From Verrucomicrobiia bacterium (GTDB lineage: Bacteria; Verrucomicrobiota; Verrucomicrobiia; Limisphaerales; Pedosphaeraceae), in assembly GCA_036268055.1 (NCBI GenBank), contig DATAUW010000016.1:208558-272557 (forward strand): a stretch of DNA of 64,000 nt, written 5' to 3'. Position numbers and translations under genes: made by a program. This document shows, in pieces, positions 1 through 8,603 of the stretch. The notes under the pieces were generated by a model. It was not told where the DNA came from. It did no database searches and worked only from the letters and a program-made list of their open reading frames with translations. How positions within the stretch are numbered: the stretch's first letter is position 1; every line of letters starts with the position of its first letter.

Positions 1-251
1 ACGATGGGAAAAGGTGAGACACAAACCGATTCTGCAGGCTAGCAGTTAGGGAGGCCACTGTAAAGGGAGTTTTGGCCGGAAAACAGGGCAAAACGGGCGG
101 AAAAACCTTTCGGATGTGCGAAACCAACGGTAGAAAGTTAAGTGACAAATGATTGCGGCGGGACGAAGATAAATCATCCGTGTTCGATCCATGACTAAAA
201 AAATGGGAACAATTCGACCGGTTGGCGAGTCCTAACCAACATAACGGTCAC

Positions 252-785
252 ATGGCTGATGAATTAGACTTCGATACGCTGGTGGCCCAATTTTACGGGC
301 CGCTGTACCAGTTCGCTTATGGTCTGACGCGGGCAGAGGCCGACGCCAGTGATCTTACGCAACAAACATTTTACATTTGGGCCACCAAAGGCCATCAACT
401 GCGGGATGGCTCCAAAGTGAAAACGTGGCTTTTTACCACCCTCCACCGGGAATTTCTGAACATGCGGCGCAAGGTCGTGCGGTTTCCCCATTCGGAATTG
501 GAAGAGATGGACCACGAGTTGCCCGTCATCGCCCCGGAAATGGTGAATGCCCTTGATTCCATCCGCGCCGTCGAATTGCTTGAGCGCGTTGGTGAGCCCT
601 ATCAGGCGGCGTTGACACTTTTTTACATGGAAGACTGTTCTTACAAAGACATCGCCGAGATTTTGAATGTGCCGCTGGGAACCGTGCAATCGCGCATCTC
701 CCGGGGGCTTGCACAACTGCAACAATTAGTCACCAGTCCCACCCCCAGCCAGCGCGAGTCGGCGCGAAAGGAGTTGCATGGATAG
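252..785 (+). CDS. ECF-type RNA polymerase sigma factor
   Basis: Extracytoplasmic-function sigma-70 factor. From the ATG at 252 it is 177 residues, a normal length. Region 2 lies at about residues 5-75 (the DLTQQTF segment is the usual helix 2.2/2.3 signature). Region 4 lies at about 110-160, with the helix-turn-helix stretch YKDIAEILNVPLGTVQSRI. A TTG at 222 in frame would add ten residues; I prefer the ATG because domain homology begins there, but no clear ribosome site decides it. The gene ends 8 bases inside the next gene, which encodes a membrane protein, so it is probably a sigma/anti-sigma pair made together. The 250 bases upstream show nothing I can assign. Targets are unknown. Confidence 0.9.
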   Translation: MADELDFDTLVAQFYGPLYQFAYGLTRAEADASDLTQQTFYIWATKGHQLRDGSKVKTWLFTTLHREFLNMRRKVVRFPHSELEEMDHELPVIAPEMVNALDSIRAVELLERVGEPYQAALTLFYMEDCSYKDIAEILNVPLGTVQSRISRGLAQLQQLVTSPTPSQRESARKELHG

Positions 786-1521
786 GTGCGAAGCGCGGGA
801 AATATTATCGCTGTTCCGGCCGGGAACGAAAGACGCCGAAGACCCGAAAATCGCCGAGGCGTTGCGCTATGCCCAGACCGATGAAGAATTGGCACGCTGG
901 TTCGCCGGGCATTGCAGCCTTTACGTGACCATGCGGGCGCGTCTGAAAGAAATCCCGGTGCCCTCAGATTTGCAGGCGAGAATCATGCGCATCGAGGCGC
1001 AGCAGCGCGGAAAAATAATTGACCTGCGGAAATGGTGGCTGCCGTTGACGGCGGCGGCAATGGTAGCGTTGCTCGGAATTATTTCGTGGATGATTTTCAG
1101 CCAGACGCGCCAGGATAATTTCAGTGATTATCGCGACCGCATGGCAAAGCTTCCACAGCGCGGTTATGCGATGACGATGTTCAACACGAACCTCGTGGAG
1201 ATTCACACCTACCTTTTGAGCCATCAATGCCCTGATTACACCTTGCCCAAGCCGCTCACCATCCTTGCCGGTGAAGGTTGCGCGACGCTGGCCTGGCGCG
1301 ATCGCAATGTCTCCATGATTTGCCTCAAGGATCCGGCGTCTCAACACGCGGTATATCTGTTCGCGATGGACGCAGCGAAAGTGGAAAACGCGCCGGCTTC
1401 GAGCCAGCCGGAATTTCGCCAGGTGCGCGACCTCATGACTGCAAGCTGGACCGTGGGCGATAAAATCTACGTACTCGCGGCAACTGGAACCGAAGCGGAA
1501 TTGAAGCGTTATCTGAATTAA
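778..1521 (+). CDS. Single-pass membrane protein, candidate anti-sigma factor
   Basis: 247 residues. The first 85 residues are soluble and presumably cytoplasmic, followed by a hydrophobic segment at about 86-107 and a periplasmic domain of about 140 residues. A strong ribosome site (AAAGGAG) sits just before the ATG, inside the end of the sigma gene, and the two frames overlap by 8 bases, which suggests translational coupling. Function is inferred from this arrangement and topology. The N-terminal part lacks the canonical HX3CX2C zinc anti-sigma motif; only a GHC at 44-46 and Cys4 are present. The outer domain may be the signal sensor. Confidence 0.75.
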   Translation: MDRCEAREILSLFRPGTKDAEDPKIAEALRYAQTDEELARWFAGHCSLYVTMRARLKEIPVPSDLQARIMRIEAQQRGKIIDLRKWWLPLTAAAMVALLGIISWMIFSQTRQDNFSDYRDRMAKLPQRGYAMTMFNTNLVEIHTYLLSHQCPDYTLPKPLTILAGEGCATLAWRDRNVSMICLKDPASQHAVYLFAMDAAKVENAPASSQPEFRQVRDLMTASWTVGDKIYVLAATGTEAELKRYLN

Positions 1522-1749
1522 AAATCCACCAGGGAATCGCTGGCGATCGGTTTCTTCATCTCGCAGATTCACCAATGTTTTCAGGGGGGCAAACTACATT
1601 CTTACTTCTTGCCTGGCGTTTAAATCCTTGTTTTGCAGCCACTTCAATCCCCGCAATGCCCGCAAATGGGCATCCGCAATAGACCCGACAAGAAATCCGT
1701 ATTCGTTCAACTTTGCGAAAGCGCGGACCGGTGATTAACTGTTTGCACG

Positions 1750-2121
1750 ATGAATATGGAAATGCAGATGACAACGGCAACGGCAACGGAAACCACAGTG
1801 GTTCCCGCCGCGAAGAAAAACTCCGTTCTGTTTCCCGCTGTCTTCCGCCTCGCCCTCCTCGTCGGTCCCGAAGCCATCATCATGGAGACCATGTCCCACA
1901 GCCCGGTCATGATGCTCCTCGCAGGCTTCGCGGTGCTCGCCCTGTGGCTCTCGGTTGACATCGGTCCGTTCCGCGCCGCCGGTGCTCCCAAGCGCCAGAA
2001 GAAGGCCAGCCAACCCGCCGGTAAATACGCGCGGAACCTGACCAAAGCCCAGTGGTGGAGCTACCTGTTCTGTCGCTTGGTTATCGTCGTCGCGTTGCTG
2101 CACTCCCGCACGAATATTTAA
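1750..2121 (+). CDS. Small membrane protein of unknown function
   Basis: 123 residues, family not recognised. Hydrophobic stretches at about 25-45 and 50-70 and a third near the C-terminus (about 105-118) suggest a small inner-membrane protein with a basic loop (KRQKKASQPAGK) between the second and third. Several in-frame ATG codons lie close together (1750, 1756, 1762, 1768), so the exact start is unsure. It lies 228 bases after the anti-sigma candidate and is closed by a good terminator at 2164-2197. Base composition and codon use resemble the neighbouring real genes, which supports it being coding. Confidence 0.6.
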   Translation: MNMEMQMTTATATETTVVPAAKKNSVLFPAVFRLALLVGPEAIIMETMSHSPVMMLLAGFAVLALWLSVDIGPFRAAGAPKRQKKASQPAGKYARNLTKAQWWSYLFCRLVIVVALLHSRTNI

Positions 2122-2163
2122 TTTTTTAGAATTTTTCAGGGTTATTGGTTATTGTTGAAGTGG

Positions 2164-2197
2164 GCCGGTTTCAGAAATGAAACCGGCTCTCTTTTTT
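2164..2197 (+). terminator. Rho-independent terminator
   Basis: Perfect 9-bp stem (GCCGGTTTC, 2164-2172, with GAAACCGGC, 2179-2187), loop AGAAAT, followed by a run of six T at 2192-2197. It sits 43 bases after the stop of the small membrane protein gene. Confidence 0.85.
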
Positions 2198-2289
2198 GTA
2201 CATGCACCGCAAAAATTTCCCGCCCTGGGGCATTTGAACATTTGAACCATAGCCCAATTCAGAGTATCAGTTAGAAGCAGTTGCTTTTT

Positions 2290-2955
2290 ATGTTGCGGCG
2301 AATGACATGTCTATTCGAGGCGGCCTTTTTTTGGGGGCTCGCCGTGGCGTTGTTTGCCGGTTGTGGTCCCTCGCCATCGGCATCGAACAAAACGCCACCC
2401 GCAGAGATTCACGGCGAACCGATCACGCCCGTGAAAAATTCCTCCACCACGGTCGCCATTGCCGTTCCTATTCTCGCCGCTTCCATTTCCGCACCAATCA
2501 CAAAAAATCCTGAGCCGATGTTGCTTGCCGAAAATTCCGATTACATTCCCGTAGGCTTCGATAAATTGGCGTCTTATCATTTTGAAACTGACGACACCCC
2601 TTACACCAATCAAGACGCCACCGCTGACAAGGCGAACCAGCAAATTCCCGATACGATCAAAAATTTGAGCGATAAAAAAATTTCCATCAAAGGTTTCATG
2701 TTGCCGTTGAAAGTGTCCGATGGTGTGGTGACAGAATTTTTGATCATGAAAGACCAGTCTATGTGCTGCTTCGGCACGACGCCGAAAATCAACGAGTGGG
2801 TCAGCGTCAAAACCGTGGGCGCGGGCGTGAAGCCGATCATGGACCAGCCCGTGAGCATGCTCGGCACGCTGCACGTCGGCGCGCTGCGCGAGAATGGTTA
2901 TCTCGTGGGCATCTACCAAATGGACGGCGATAAACTTGTGGGGACGGATAATTGA
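2290..2955 (+). CDS. Lipoprotein of the DUF3299 type
   Basis: 221 residues from the ATG at 2290; a TTG at 2281 is also in frame but less likely. The N-terminus is a lipoprotein signal with lipobox LFAGC, so the mature protein is probably membrane-anchored. A low-complexity Ser/Pro/Thr linker follows to about residue 75. The C-terminal half (ISIKGFMLPL, then MCCFGTTPKINEWVSV) matches the DUF3299 pattern of short secreted proteins with a conserved CCFG segment. The biochemical role of that family is unknown to me. The gene stands alone between the terminator at 2164 and the next short gene. Confidence 0.75.
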   Translation: MLRRMTCLFEAAFFWGLAVALFAGCGPSPSASNKTPPAEIHGEPITPVKNSSTTVAIAVPILAASISAPITKNPEPMLLAENSDYIPVGFDKLASYHFETDDTPYTNQDATADKANQQIPDTIKNLSDKKISIKGFMLPLKVSDGVVTEFLIMKDQSMCCFGTTPKINEWVSVKTVGAGVKPIMDQPVSMLGTLHVGALRENGYLVGIYQMDGDKLVGTDN

Positions 2956-2992
2956 TGTTGCCTAACGCCTCCGATTATGTTCGCCAAATCAA

Positions 2993-3370
2993 ATGAACGC
3001 TGAAGAAAAAGCCATCATCGAATTTCTGCGCGGCTATGGGCCTACATTCGTCACCGCCAAGGAAATCTCGCGCAAGGTCGGCGGACGCAAACGCTGTGAG
3101 AAAGAACCCGGCTGGGCGTTGCCGATCCTGGCAAAAATGACGCGAGAAGGAACCATCGAGGCGGACGCGCTTGGGCATTTCCGGCTGGTCAAACAGACGG
3201 ACAAAAAAAAGCGCTTTGGGAAATTCGTTTCGCCACAGTTGCTGCGTATCCTGAAAAGCAGCGGGAGAACATTTGAGGCCATCGTCATTGACGAGGACGA
3301 AGAGCCAACCGAAGAGGAAAAGGAAAAAGAGAAAGAAGGCGAGAAGCCTTCTGAGGACGAGAAACTCTAA
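2993..3370 (+). CDS. Small winged-helix-like protein with acidic tail
   Basis: 125 residues. Residues 1-70 read as a winged-helix fold: a helix with EKAIIEFLRGYGP, a recognition-like helix AKEISRKVGG, and a wing ending in GTIEADALGHFRLV. The C-terminal 25 residues are almost entirely Glu and Lys, a charged tail. It starts 37 bases after the lipoprotein gene, so the two may be cotranscribed. It may bind nucleic acid, but this is inferred from the predicted fold alone. Confidence 0.7.
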   Translation: MNAEEKAIIEFLRGYGPTFVTAKEISRKVGGRKRCEKEPGWALPILAKMTREGTIEADALGHFRLVKQTDKKKRFGKFVSPQLLRILKSSGRTFEAIVIDEDEEPTEEEKEKEKEGEKPSEDEKL

Positions 3371-3374
3371 AAAT

Positions 3375-3406
3375 GGGAGGGCGGGCGTACTCGCGAGCCG
3401 TGACTA
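3375..3406. repeat. Single copy of a dispersed intergenic repeat
   Basis: This 32-base stretch, beginning GGGAGGGCGGGCGTACTC and ending GAGCCGTGACTA, matches with few changes the first 32 bases of the tandem repeat units at 37263, 37445 and 37628. It directly follows the stop codon of the winged-helix gene. Here only the head of the unit is present. Its recurrence 34 kb apart shows that it is a genome-wide repeat and not a local duplication. Confidence 0.8.
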
Positions 3407-3460
3407 GTATCAAGATCGGGACAATCTAATTTGCACTGTTCGTGCTCGCCGAAATTATTT

Positions 3461-4141
3461 TTACTGCCACCCGTGCATCGAGTCGTAGCGGAACGTCATT
3501 TCATTCGTCACATATCCTTTGTACCACTTCGCGTGGCCATCATCGAAAAGAATGTTTTGACCGCCATTATGAGTTTGCCACGCGGTTGAGGGCGTGCCGT
3601 TTTGATCGCCACCCACGCAATTCTGCGAGTAGTCGTCCTTGTCGGCATCGTCCGGAGTAAAATCCACGGTGTCACCCGATAACACATACGCCGACACATA
3701 AAGAATCTGCCGCGTGTCCACCGACGCAAAATTTTCATTGGCCGCGATGTAAGCCGCCCGGACGCCATTGAAATAACTATAGGAAGAGTGGATATCGGAC
3801 GGACAATGATACGCGTTGGTGTTTTGCAGATACGGAATCAACTGCTGCATCCAGCTTGTTTGGAGCGTGTCGGTATCAACCTGGTTCCATGCGATCAATT
3901 TTCCCGATTCGGGATAGCGACCGTTGAAATCATCCGAGTAAAGCTGCATTGAGATGCTGATTTGATGCAGGTTTGAAGCGCATTGAATCGTCCGCGCGTG
4001 TTGTTTGGCCTCCGATAACGCGGGCAATAGCAACGCGGCGAGAATCGCGATGATGGCGATCACGACGAGCAACTCGATCAATGTGAACGCGCGCATCGTC
4101 CGCAAAACTTTACGGTCTATTTTCGATCCTGATTTCATCAT
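3461..4141 (-). CDS. Prepilin-type N-terminal cleavage/methylation protein with H-X9-DG region
   Basis: Type II secretion/type IV pilin-like protein. The N-terminus carries the prepilin motif AFTLIELLVVIAIIAIL followed by ALLLPALSEAK, so it should be cleaved before Phe by a prepilin peptidase and anchored by the hydrophobic helix. The C-terminal part has the H-X9-DG type segment (NGGQNILFDDGHAKWYK) found in many Verrucomicrobia and Planctomycetes pseudopilins. I place the start at the ATG pair at 4141/4138; a GTG at 4159 and an ATG at 4096 are alternatives. No other secretion genes are adjacent. Such proteins are often present in many copies per genome and their individual roles are unknown. 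Confidence 0.85.
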   Translation of the reverse strand: MMKSGSKIDRKVLRTMRAFTLIELLVVIAIIAILAALLLPALSEAKQHARTIQCASNLHQISISMQLYSDDFNGRYPESGKLIAWNQVDTDTLQTSWMQQLIPYLQNTNAYHCPSDIHSSYSYFNGVRAAYIAANENFASVDTRQILYVSAYVLSGDTVDFTPDDADKDDYSQNCVGGDQNGTPSTAWQTHNGGQNILFDDGHAKWYKGYVTNEMTFRYDSMHGWQ

Positions 4142-4278
4142 TGCCGGAAATCCATCCACGCTGGAAGTCGCCGTGAACTGGATACAAAGCCAAATTGCCT
4201 AACTTGAGTTAGCCAGTAACTCAGACGCAGCACGGGGAAAGTTTCTTCAAAGGAAAACTGAGGTGGACGAAACAGAAA

Positions 4279-5493
4279 TTATTTGCCGACGAGCGTTTGT
4301 TGGAAGTCGTCGAGATGACCGGCGAAAACCTGCGGCTTGAAATCGGGAATGGATTGCGCGTCCTTGAACAACTGATTGAGCGGCGCGTCGAGACGCTTGC
4401 TGGTATCGGGATCTCCGAGACCGGCAATGAGGCGGTCAAGCGCAAGAACGAGTCGCTCCGCGCGGCGGGCCACGGTGGAATGCTTGACATTGGGTTCGCG
4501 GAAACTCGCGCCCGTCGCCGCTAGAGCTTCGAGGCATTTGCGCGCATCGGCGGCAGACCAGGAACTGGCCGCAGCCTGCTTCGCGAAATCATCCGCCCAC
4601 TTTTGTGCGGCGGCGGCGTTATTGGGAGTGACATCGCCAGAGATGGAAGCGGATGGCAGCGCGTCGTTGCCTTTCGCAGCGGACTCGAGCAACCAGAGCA
4701 CGGCCGAAGTCCGCGCCTCGGCATGTTCACCGGCCACAGTTTCGCGGGATAATTGCCAGCTCATTTCGCGCAGCCCAACAGCCTGGCCGACCAGCCAGGT
4801 TTGCGGTCCCGACCAATTAGGCTTCTCTCGCCAATGCTTGGGCTCGGTGACCGATTGGCCGTCGAGTTCAAAAATCAATTCGGGATGGCCAGCTTTAAGA
4901 ATATCACCATCCACATTTTGATGGCAGGCCACGCAACTATTCGCACGTGTATAAATATTGTCGAGGTCGCGCATGCCGGCGTGAACGCGATCAGCGTGGG
5001 TCCAATCAGGACGCGTGTGACCGAGCAGCCATTTTTGCGCGGGGCCGTGACAATTTTCGCACGAAACACCGGAAGCAGGATCGAGCGCCTTCACGAGCGC
5101 GTCGGTATTGGCAATCGTTTGAAAAGGTTCGTGGCAAACCGTACAGCGTGAACTCACCGTGGGATCGCTGATTTTTAAATTGTCCGCTATGCGGGCGGAA
5201 CGCGCGCCGGTGAGCGTGGCGAAGGAGCGCGTATGCACATCCAATTTTTTCCAGCGAATGGTTTGATCGTGTTTTTCACCCGCACCCCCGTGGCAGCCGG
5301 AAGAAGCGCATGAAGACTCACCGAGAAAGGCACTCGCGGCAGAAGCATCCGTATCGGTGTTCTGCGCGTAGAGTGAAGTGGTGCGCGCCGTGAAAAGGGT
5401 CAGGAATAAACTGGCAAGCCAGACTGTGCTGGTATGATTGCGTCCCCAGTTTAGGCTTAGAAAAAGTCTTAAACTAAATCGTTTACTCCGCAC
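4279..5493 (-). CDS. Periplasmic multihaem cytochrome c (cytochrome c554-like)
   Basis: About 404 residues from the GTG at 5493; an upstream in-frame start at 5532 is possible. A signal peptide ends near SLYAQ. Three canonical haem c motifs are visible (CTVCH, CENCH, CVACH), plus an unusual CX4CH (CASSGCH) nearest the N-terminus. Further histidines (HTRSFATL, HGPAQKW, HADRVHAG) could be distal ligands. The haem part covers about the first 230 residues; the rest is an Ala-rich helical domain. It is divergent from, and within 70 bases of, the reductase operon that begins at 5561, so it is a good candidate for the periplasmic partner of that electron chain. The c554 label rests on haem spacing only. 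Confidence 0.85.
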   Translation of the reverse strand: MRSKRFSLRLFLSLNWGRNHTSTVWLASLFLTLFTARTTSLYAQNTDTDASAASAFLGESSCASSGCHGGAGEKHDQTIRWKKLDVHTRSFATLTGARSARIADNLKISDPTVSSRCTVCHEPFQTIANTDALVKALDPASGVSCENCHGPAQKWLLGHTRPDWTHADRVHAGMRDLDNIYTRANSCVACHQNVDGDILKAGHPELIFELDGQSVTEPKHWREKPNWSGPQTWLVGQAVGLREMSWQLSRETVAGEHAEARTSAVLWLLESAAKGNDALPSASISGDVTPNNAAAAQKWADDFAKQAAASSWSAADARKCLEALAATGASFREPNVKHSTVARRAERLVLALDRLIAGLGDPDTSKRLDAPLNQLFKDAQSIPDFKPQVFAGHLDDFQQTLVGK

Positions 5494-5560
5494 GCTGGGT
5501 TTGTTAATAAACAAGCCAAGACAAAAATGCAATCAAAGAATGTAACCAATATTCCAACGA

Positions 5561-6850
5561 ATGCAAAAAATCTTAGAGGGTAATCCGCTTCTGGTTATAG
5601 GGTACATTTTCCTGGGGATGCTTTTTGCGCAAGGATGTTTGATTCTGTGGGGCACACTCAAACGAGTTTATTATCAGCAGGAGCATCACCGTCTTTCCCG
5701 CGAGCGGCTTCAGTTGCAGGTCAAGGCCGCCGCATTGCAGTGCCGTGAAGTCGAGGCAAATAAAGCGCTCTGGAACGGTTTTAGAAAATTTCGCGTTGAA
5801 AAAAAATTCACTGAGTGCAAAGGCGTCTGCTCTTTTTATCTCAAGCCGCACGACGGCAAACCGCTGCCCGCCTACAAGCCCGGCCAGTATATTACCTTTC
5901 AATTAAATATTCCCGGCGTGCCCAAGCCGGTGGTGCGTTGTTACTCGCTTTCAGATAGTCCGCATCGGGGCGATTACTATCGCGTTACGATAAAAAAAGA
6001 ACCAGCGCCGCCAGACAAACCCGAACTTAAGCCCGGCGTGGCCTCGAGTTATTTCGTGGACGTGGTAAAAGAGGGCGACATCCTCGACGTCAAGGCGCCG
6101 GCGGGAAATTTCTTTCTCGACATGGCAAAGGAAACTCCGGTCGTGCTCGTGAGCGGCGGCGTGGGTGTCACGCCGATGTTGAGTATGGCGCATGCGATCA
6201 ACGCGGCGGGAGCACGGCGCGAAATTTATTTTTTCTTCGGCGCGCGCAACCACGACGAGCACATCCATAAAGAGGAAATGCTCCGGCTGGCTAAGGAGTA
6301 TGAGAATGTCCACATGCATGTCTGCTACAGCCGCCCGGATACGGCGCGCGACAAAGCCGGCGTGGATTATCAGCATGAAGGCCGCGTCTCGGTGGAATTG
6401 TTCAAGGAAGTTTTGCCTTCCAATAATTTCGATTATTTCCTTTGCGGCAACGGCGCGTTCATGAAGTCTATTTCCGAAGGTCTCGAAGCGTGGGGCGTGC
6501 CGGACAAGAACGTGAACTTTGAAGCGTTCGGTCCCGCGACGGTGAAGAAAAAAGCCGCTCCCGCTCCCGCCGCGGTTACGGGTGCGCCCGCCGCCGGCAT
6601 CGCCGTTACTTTCAGCAAGACTGGCAAGACCTGTGAATGGTCGCCCGGAGGCGGATCGCTTTTGGATTTCGCTTTGGAACAGGGAGTGCGCATTGATTCC
6701 GGTTGCCGCGCGGGAAGCTGTGGGAGTTGCCTCGTCGCCATTAAATCCGGCGACGTGGAGTATGTAAGTGAAGCAGGGGAAAAGCCCGAAACAGGTTCGT
6801 GTCTGACGTGCATCTGCAAGCCGAAGGGACCGCTGGTCCTGGACGCCTGA
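5561..6850 (+). CDS. Membrane-anchored FAD/NAD(P) oxidoreductase with C-terminal 2Fe-2S ferredoxin domain
   Basis: 429 residues. One N-terminal transmembrane helix (about 8-33) is followed by a charged linker. A ferredoxin-reductase module begins near residue 75: FAD-binding motif RCYSLSDSP, then the NAD(P) segment VLVSGGVGVTPM and CGNGAFM. A plant-type 2Fe-2S domain occupies the last 85 residues with the CX4CX2C ligands in DSGCRAGSCGSC and a fourth Cys in GSCLTC. The layout resembles NqrF with the modules in reverse order. It should pass electrons from NAD(P)H to a membrane or ferredoxin partner. It is the first gene of a four-gene operon, 25 bases ahead of the cyclic-nucleotide-binding ferredoxin. 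Confidence 0.9.
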   Translation: MQKILEGNPLLVIGYIFLGMLFAQGCLILWGTLKRVYYQQEHHRLSRERLQLQVKAAALQCREVEANKALWNGFRKFRVEKKFTECKGVCSFYLKPHDGKPLPAYKPGQYITFQLNIPGVPKPVVRCYSLSDSPHRGDYYRVTIKKEPAPPDKPELKPGVASSYFVDVVKEGDILDVKAPAGNFFLDMAKETPVVLVSGGVGVTPMLSMAHAINAAGARREIYFFFGARNHDEHIHKEEMLRLAKEYENVHMHVCYSRPDTARDKAGVDYQHEGRVSVELFKEVLPSNNFDYFLCGNGAFMKSISEGLEAWGVPDKNVNFEAFGPATVKKKAAPAPAAVTGAPAAGIAVTFSKTGKTCEWSPGGGSLLDFALEQGVRIDSGCRAGSCGSCLVAIKSGDVEYVSEAGEKPETGSCLTCICKPKGPLVLDA

Positions 6851-6875
6851 TTTTGAATTGGCTGGGATTTAATAT

Positions 6876-8603
6876 ATGGCTTCCGTAACCGCTTTAGTGC
6901 TGGACCGGCCGCAACGCTGGGACAACGCTTTTGATTCCGAAATGACGCCGGAAATGGTGGCGCGCCTGCTTCAGTTGGCGCCTTTCCGGGACATGAAAGC
7001 GGAAAATTTTCCCAAGCGCCTCGCCCTCTCGGATATTCTTCAACACGACGTTCGCATCCGCCGTTTTGACAAGGACGAAATCGTGGTGCGTGAAGGCGAT
7101 TACGGCACGTCGGCGTTCATGATCATGTCCGGCAAGGTGCGCGTAGTGCTCGGCAATCTGCCGGCCTCGGTGCTGGGCCGCCGTGAACCGACGCGCAAAG
7201 GGATCTTTAGAGTGCTGGCGCAGATTTTTACGTCGCGCAAGGAACCGGAAAGTTTCCGACCTTCGCAACTCAAGCAGGACAGCCGTGTCGCCGCGCGCAA
7301 GGGGCAAAACGATGAAGTGAAAGTTTTTCTCCAAGACGTGCCGCGCATCCTCGATGAAAACAAAACGGCCATCCTCGAACCGGGAGAATTTTTTGGTGAA
7401 ATCGCCGCGCTGAGCCGCATGCCGCGCACGGCGACTGTTTTTGCGGACACCGACGAGACCGAATTGCTCGAAATCCGCTGGCAGGGTTTGCGCGATCTGA
7501 TGCGCTATGACAACGGCCTGCACGAACACATAGATGCCATCTATAGGAAGCGCGCCCTAGCCGCGGCCTTGCGCGAGATCCCATTTTTCCGCCAGTTGAC
7601 CGACAGTGAATTGCAGCAGGTGATGGCTCAAACCGAGTTCGGCACTTACGGCGAATATGACTGGTCGGGTGAATACAAGCGCCTCGCGCAATCCGGAAGC
7701 GGCAGCCAGAAACCGGAAGCGGTGATTGCGGCGGAAGGCGATTATCCCAATGGCGTGGTCATTATTCGCGCGGGCTTCGGGCGGCTCAGCCAGAAATTTG
7801 GCAATGGCAACCGCACCTTGAATTACCTCGGCGCGGGCCAGGCCTATGGTTTCGAGGAAATCGCACACAACTGGCAAAATCCCAAAGCGCCCGTCGCCCT
7901 GCAACATTCCCTGCGTGTCATCGGCTACACCCACGTGCTGATCGTGCCGACGGCGGTCATGGAATCCATTGTCCTGCCGACCTTGCCAAAGCGTCTCATG
8001 CCGGACCCGGTGGTCGAGCGCGTGGATCGCGAAATAGTCGCTCCCGAGCCGGTGGATGCAGCCGCCAAAATCGGCGCGGACACCTTGGAATTTTTGACCG
8101 AGAATCGTTTCTTCAACGGCACGGCTTCCATGGTGATTGACCTGGATCGCTGTACGCGTTGTGACGATTGCGTGCGTGCGTGTTCGACGGCGCATGATAA
8201 CAATCCGCGTTTTCTCCGCCACGGCCCGTCAAATGGAAATATTATGGTCGCCAATGCGTGCATGCATTGTGTGGACCCGGTTTGCATGATCGGCTGTCCG
8301 ACCGGCGCGATCCACCGCGATGCCTTCGGCGGCCAAGTCGTGATCAACCCGATCACCTGCATTGGTTGTCGCGCCTGTTACAATAATTGTCCCTACGACG
8401 CCATCCGCATGGTGGAGATCCGCGATACCTCCGGCGAATTCATGGTGGACCAGGACATGAAGCCGATCAGCAAGGCGACCAAATGCGATTTGTGCGTCGA
8501 ACAAATGACTGGTCCGGCGTGCGAACGGGCGTGCCCGCACGGTGCGCTCAAACGCGTAAACCTTAACGAACTGGATGCGTTCGCCAAGTGGTTGAAACGA
8601 TGA
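6876..8603 (+). CDS. Cyclic nucleotide-binding protein fused to a four-cluster 4Fe-4S ferredoxin
   Basis: 575 residues, soluble. The first cyclic-nucleotide-binding domain (about 25-225) has a well-kept phosphate-binding cassette, FFGEIAALSRMPRTATV, including the Arg that contacts the cyclic phosphate; it carries an insertion of about 60 residues between strands. A second, degenerate CNB domain (about 230-370) lacks that Arg. Residues about 420-560 hold four cysteine groups (CTRCDDC, CMHCVDPVC, CIGCRACYNNC, CDLC) arranged as in DmsB/PsrB-type electron-transfer subunits with four 4Fe-4S clusters. There is no HTH, so this is not a CRP-type regulator; it is an iron-sulfur carrier whose activity may respond to cAMP or cGMP. 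It overlaps the next gene by ATGA. Confidence 0.92.
   Translation: MASVTALVLDRPQRWDNAFDSEMTPEMVARLLQLAPFRDMKAENFPKRLALSDILQHDVRIRRFDKDEIVVREGDYGTSAFMIMSGKVRVVLGNLPASVLGRREPTRKGIFRVLAQIFTSRKEPESFRPSQLKQDSRVAARKGQNDEVKVFLQDVPRILDENKTAILEPGEFFGEIAALSRMPRTATVFADTDETELLEIRWQGLRDLMRYDNGLHEHIDAIYRKRALAAALREIPFFRQLTDSELQQVMAQTEFGTYGEYDWSGEYKRLAQSGSGSQKPEAVIAAEGDYPNGVVIIRAGFGRLSQKFGNGNRTLNYLGAGQAYGFEEIAHNWQNPKAPVALQHSLRVIGYTHVLIVPTAVMESIVLPTLPKRLMPDPVVERVDREIVAPEPVDAAAKIGADTLEFLTENRFFNGTASMVIDLDRCTRCDDCVRACSTAHDNNPRFLRHGPSNGNIMVANACMHCVDPVCMIGCPTGAIHRDAFGGQVVINPITCIGCRACYNNCPYDAIRMVEIRDTSGEFMVDQDMKPISKATKCDLCVEQMTGPACERACPHGALKRVNLNELDAFAKWLKR

Noticed and set aside
1..251. Possible sigma-factor-dependent promoter before the ECF gene
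   Set aside because: No pair of -35/-10 elements stands out, so nothing is annotated there.
6876..8603. CRP/FNR-type transcription factor
   Set aside because: The cyclic-nucleotide domain is real, but there is no helix-turn-helix; the C-terminal part is a four-cluster ferredoxin.
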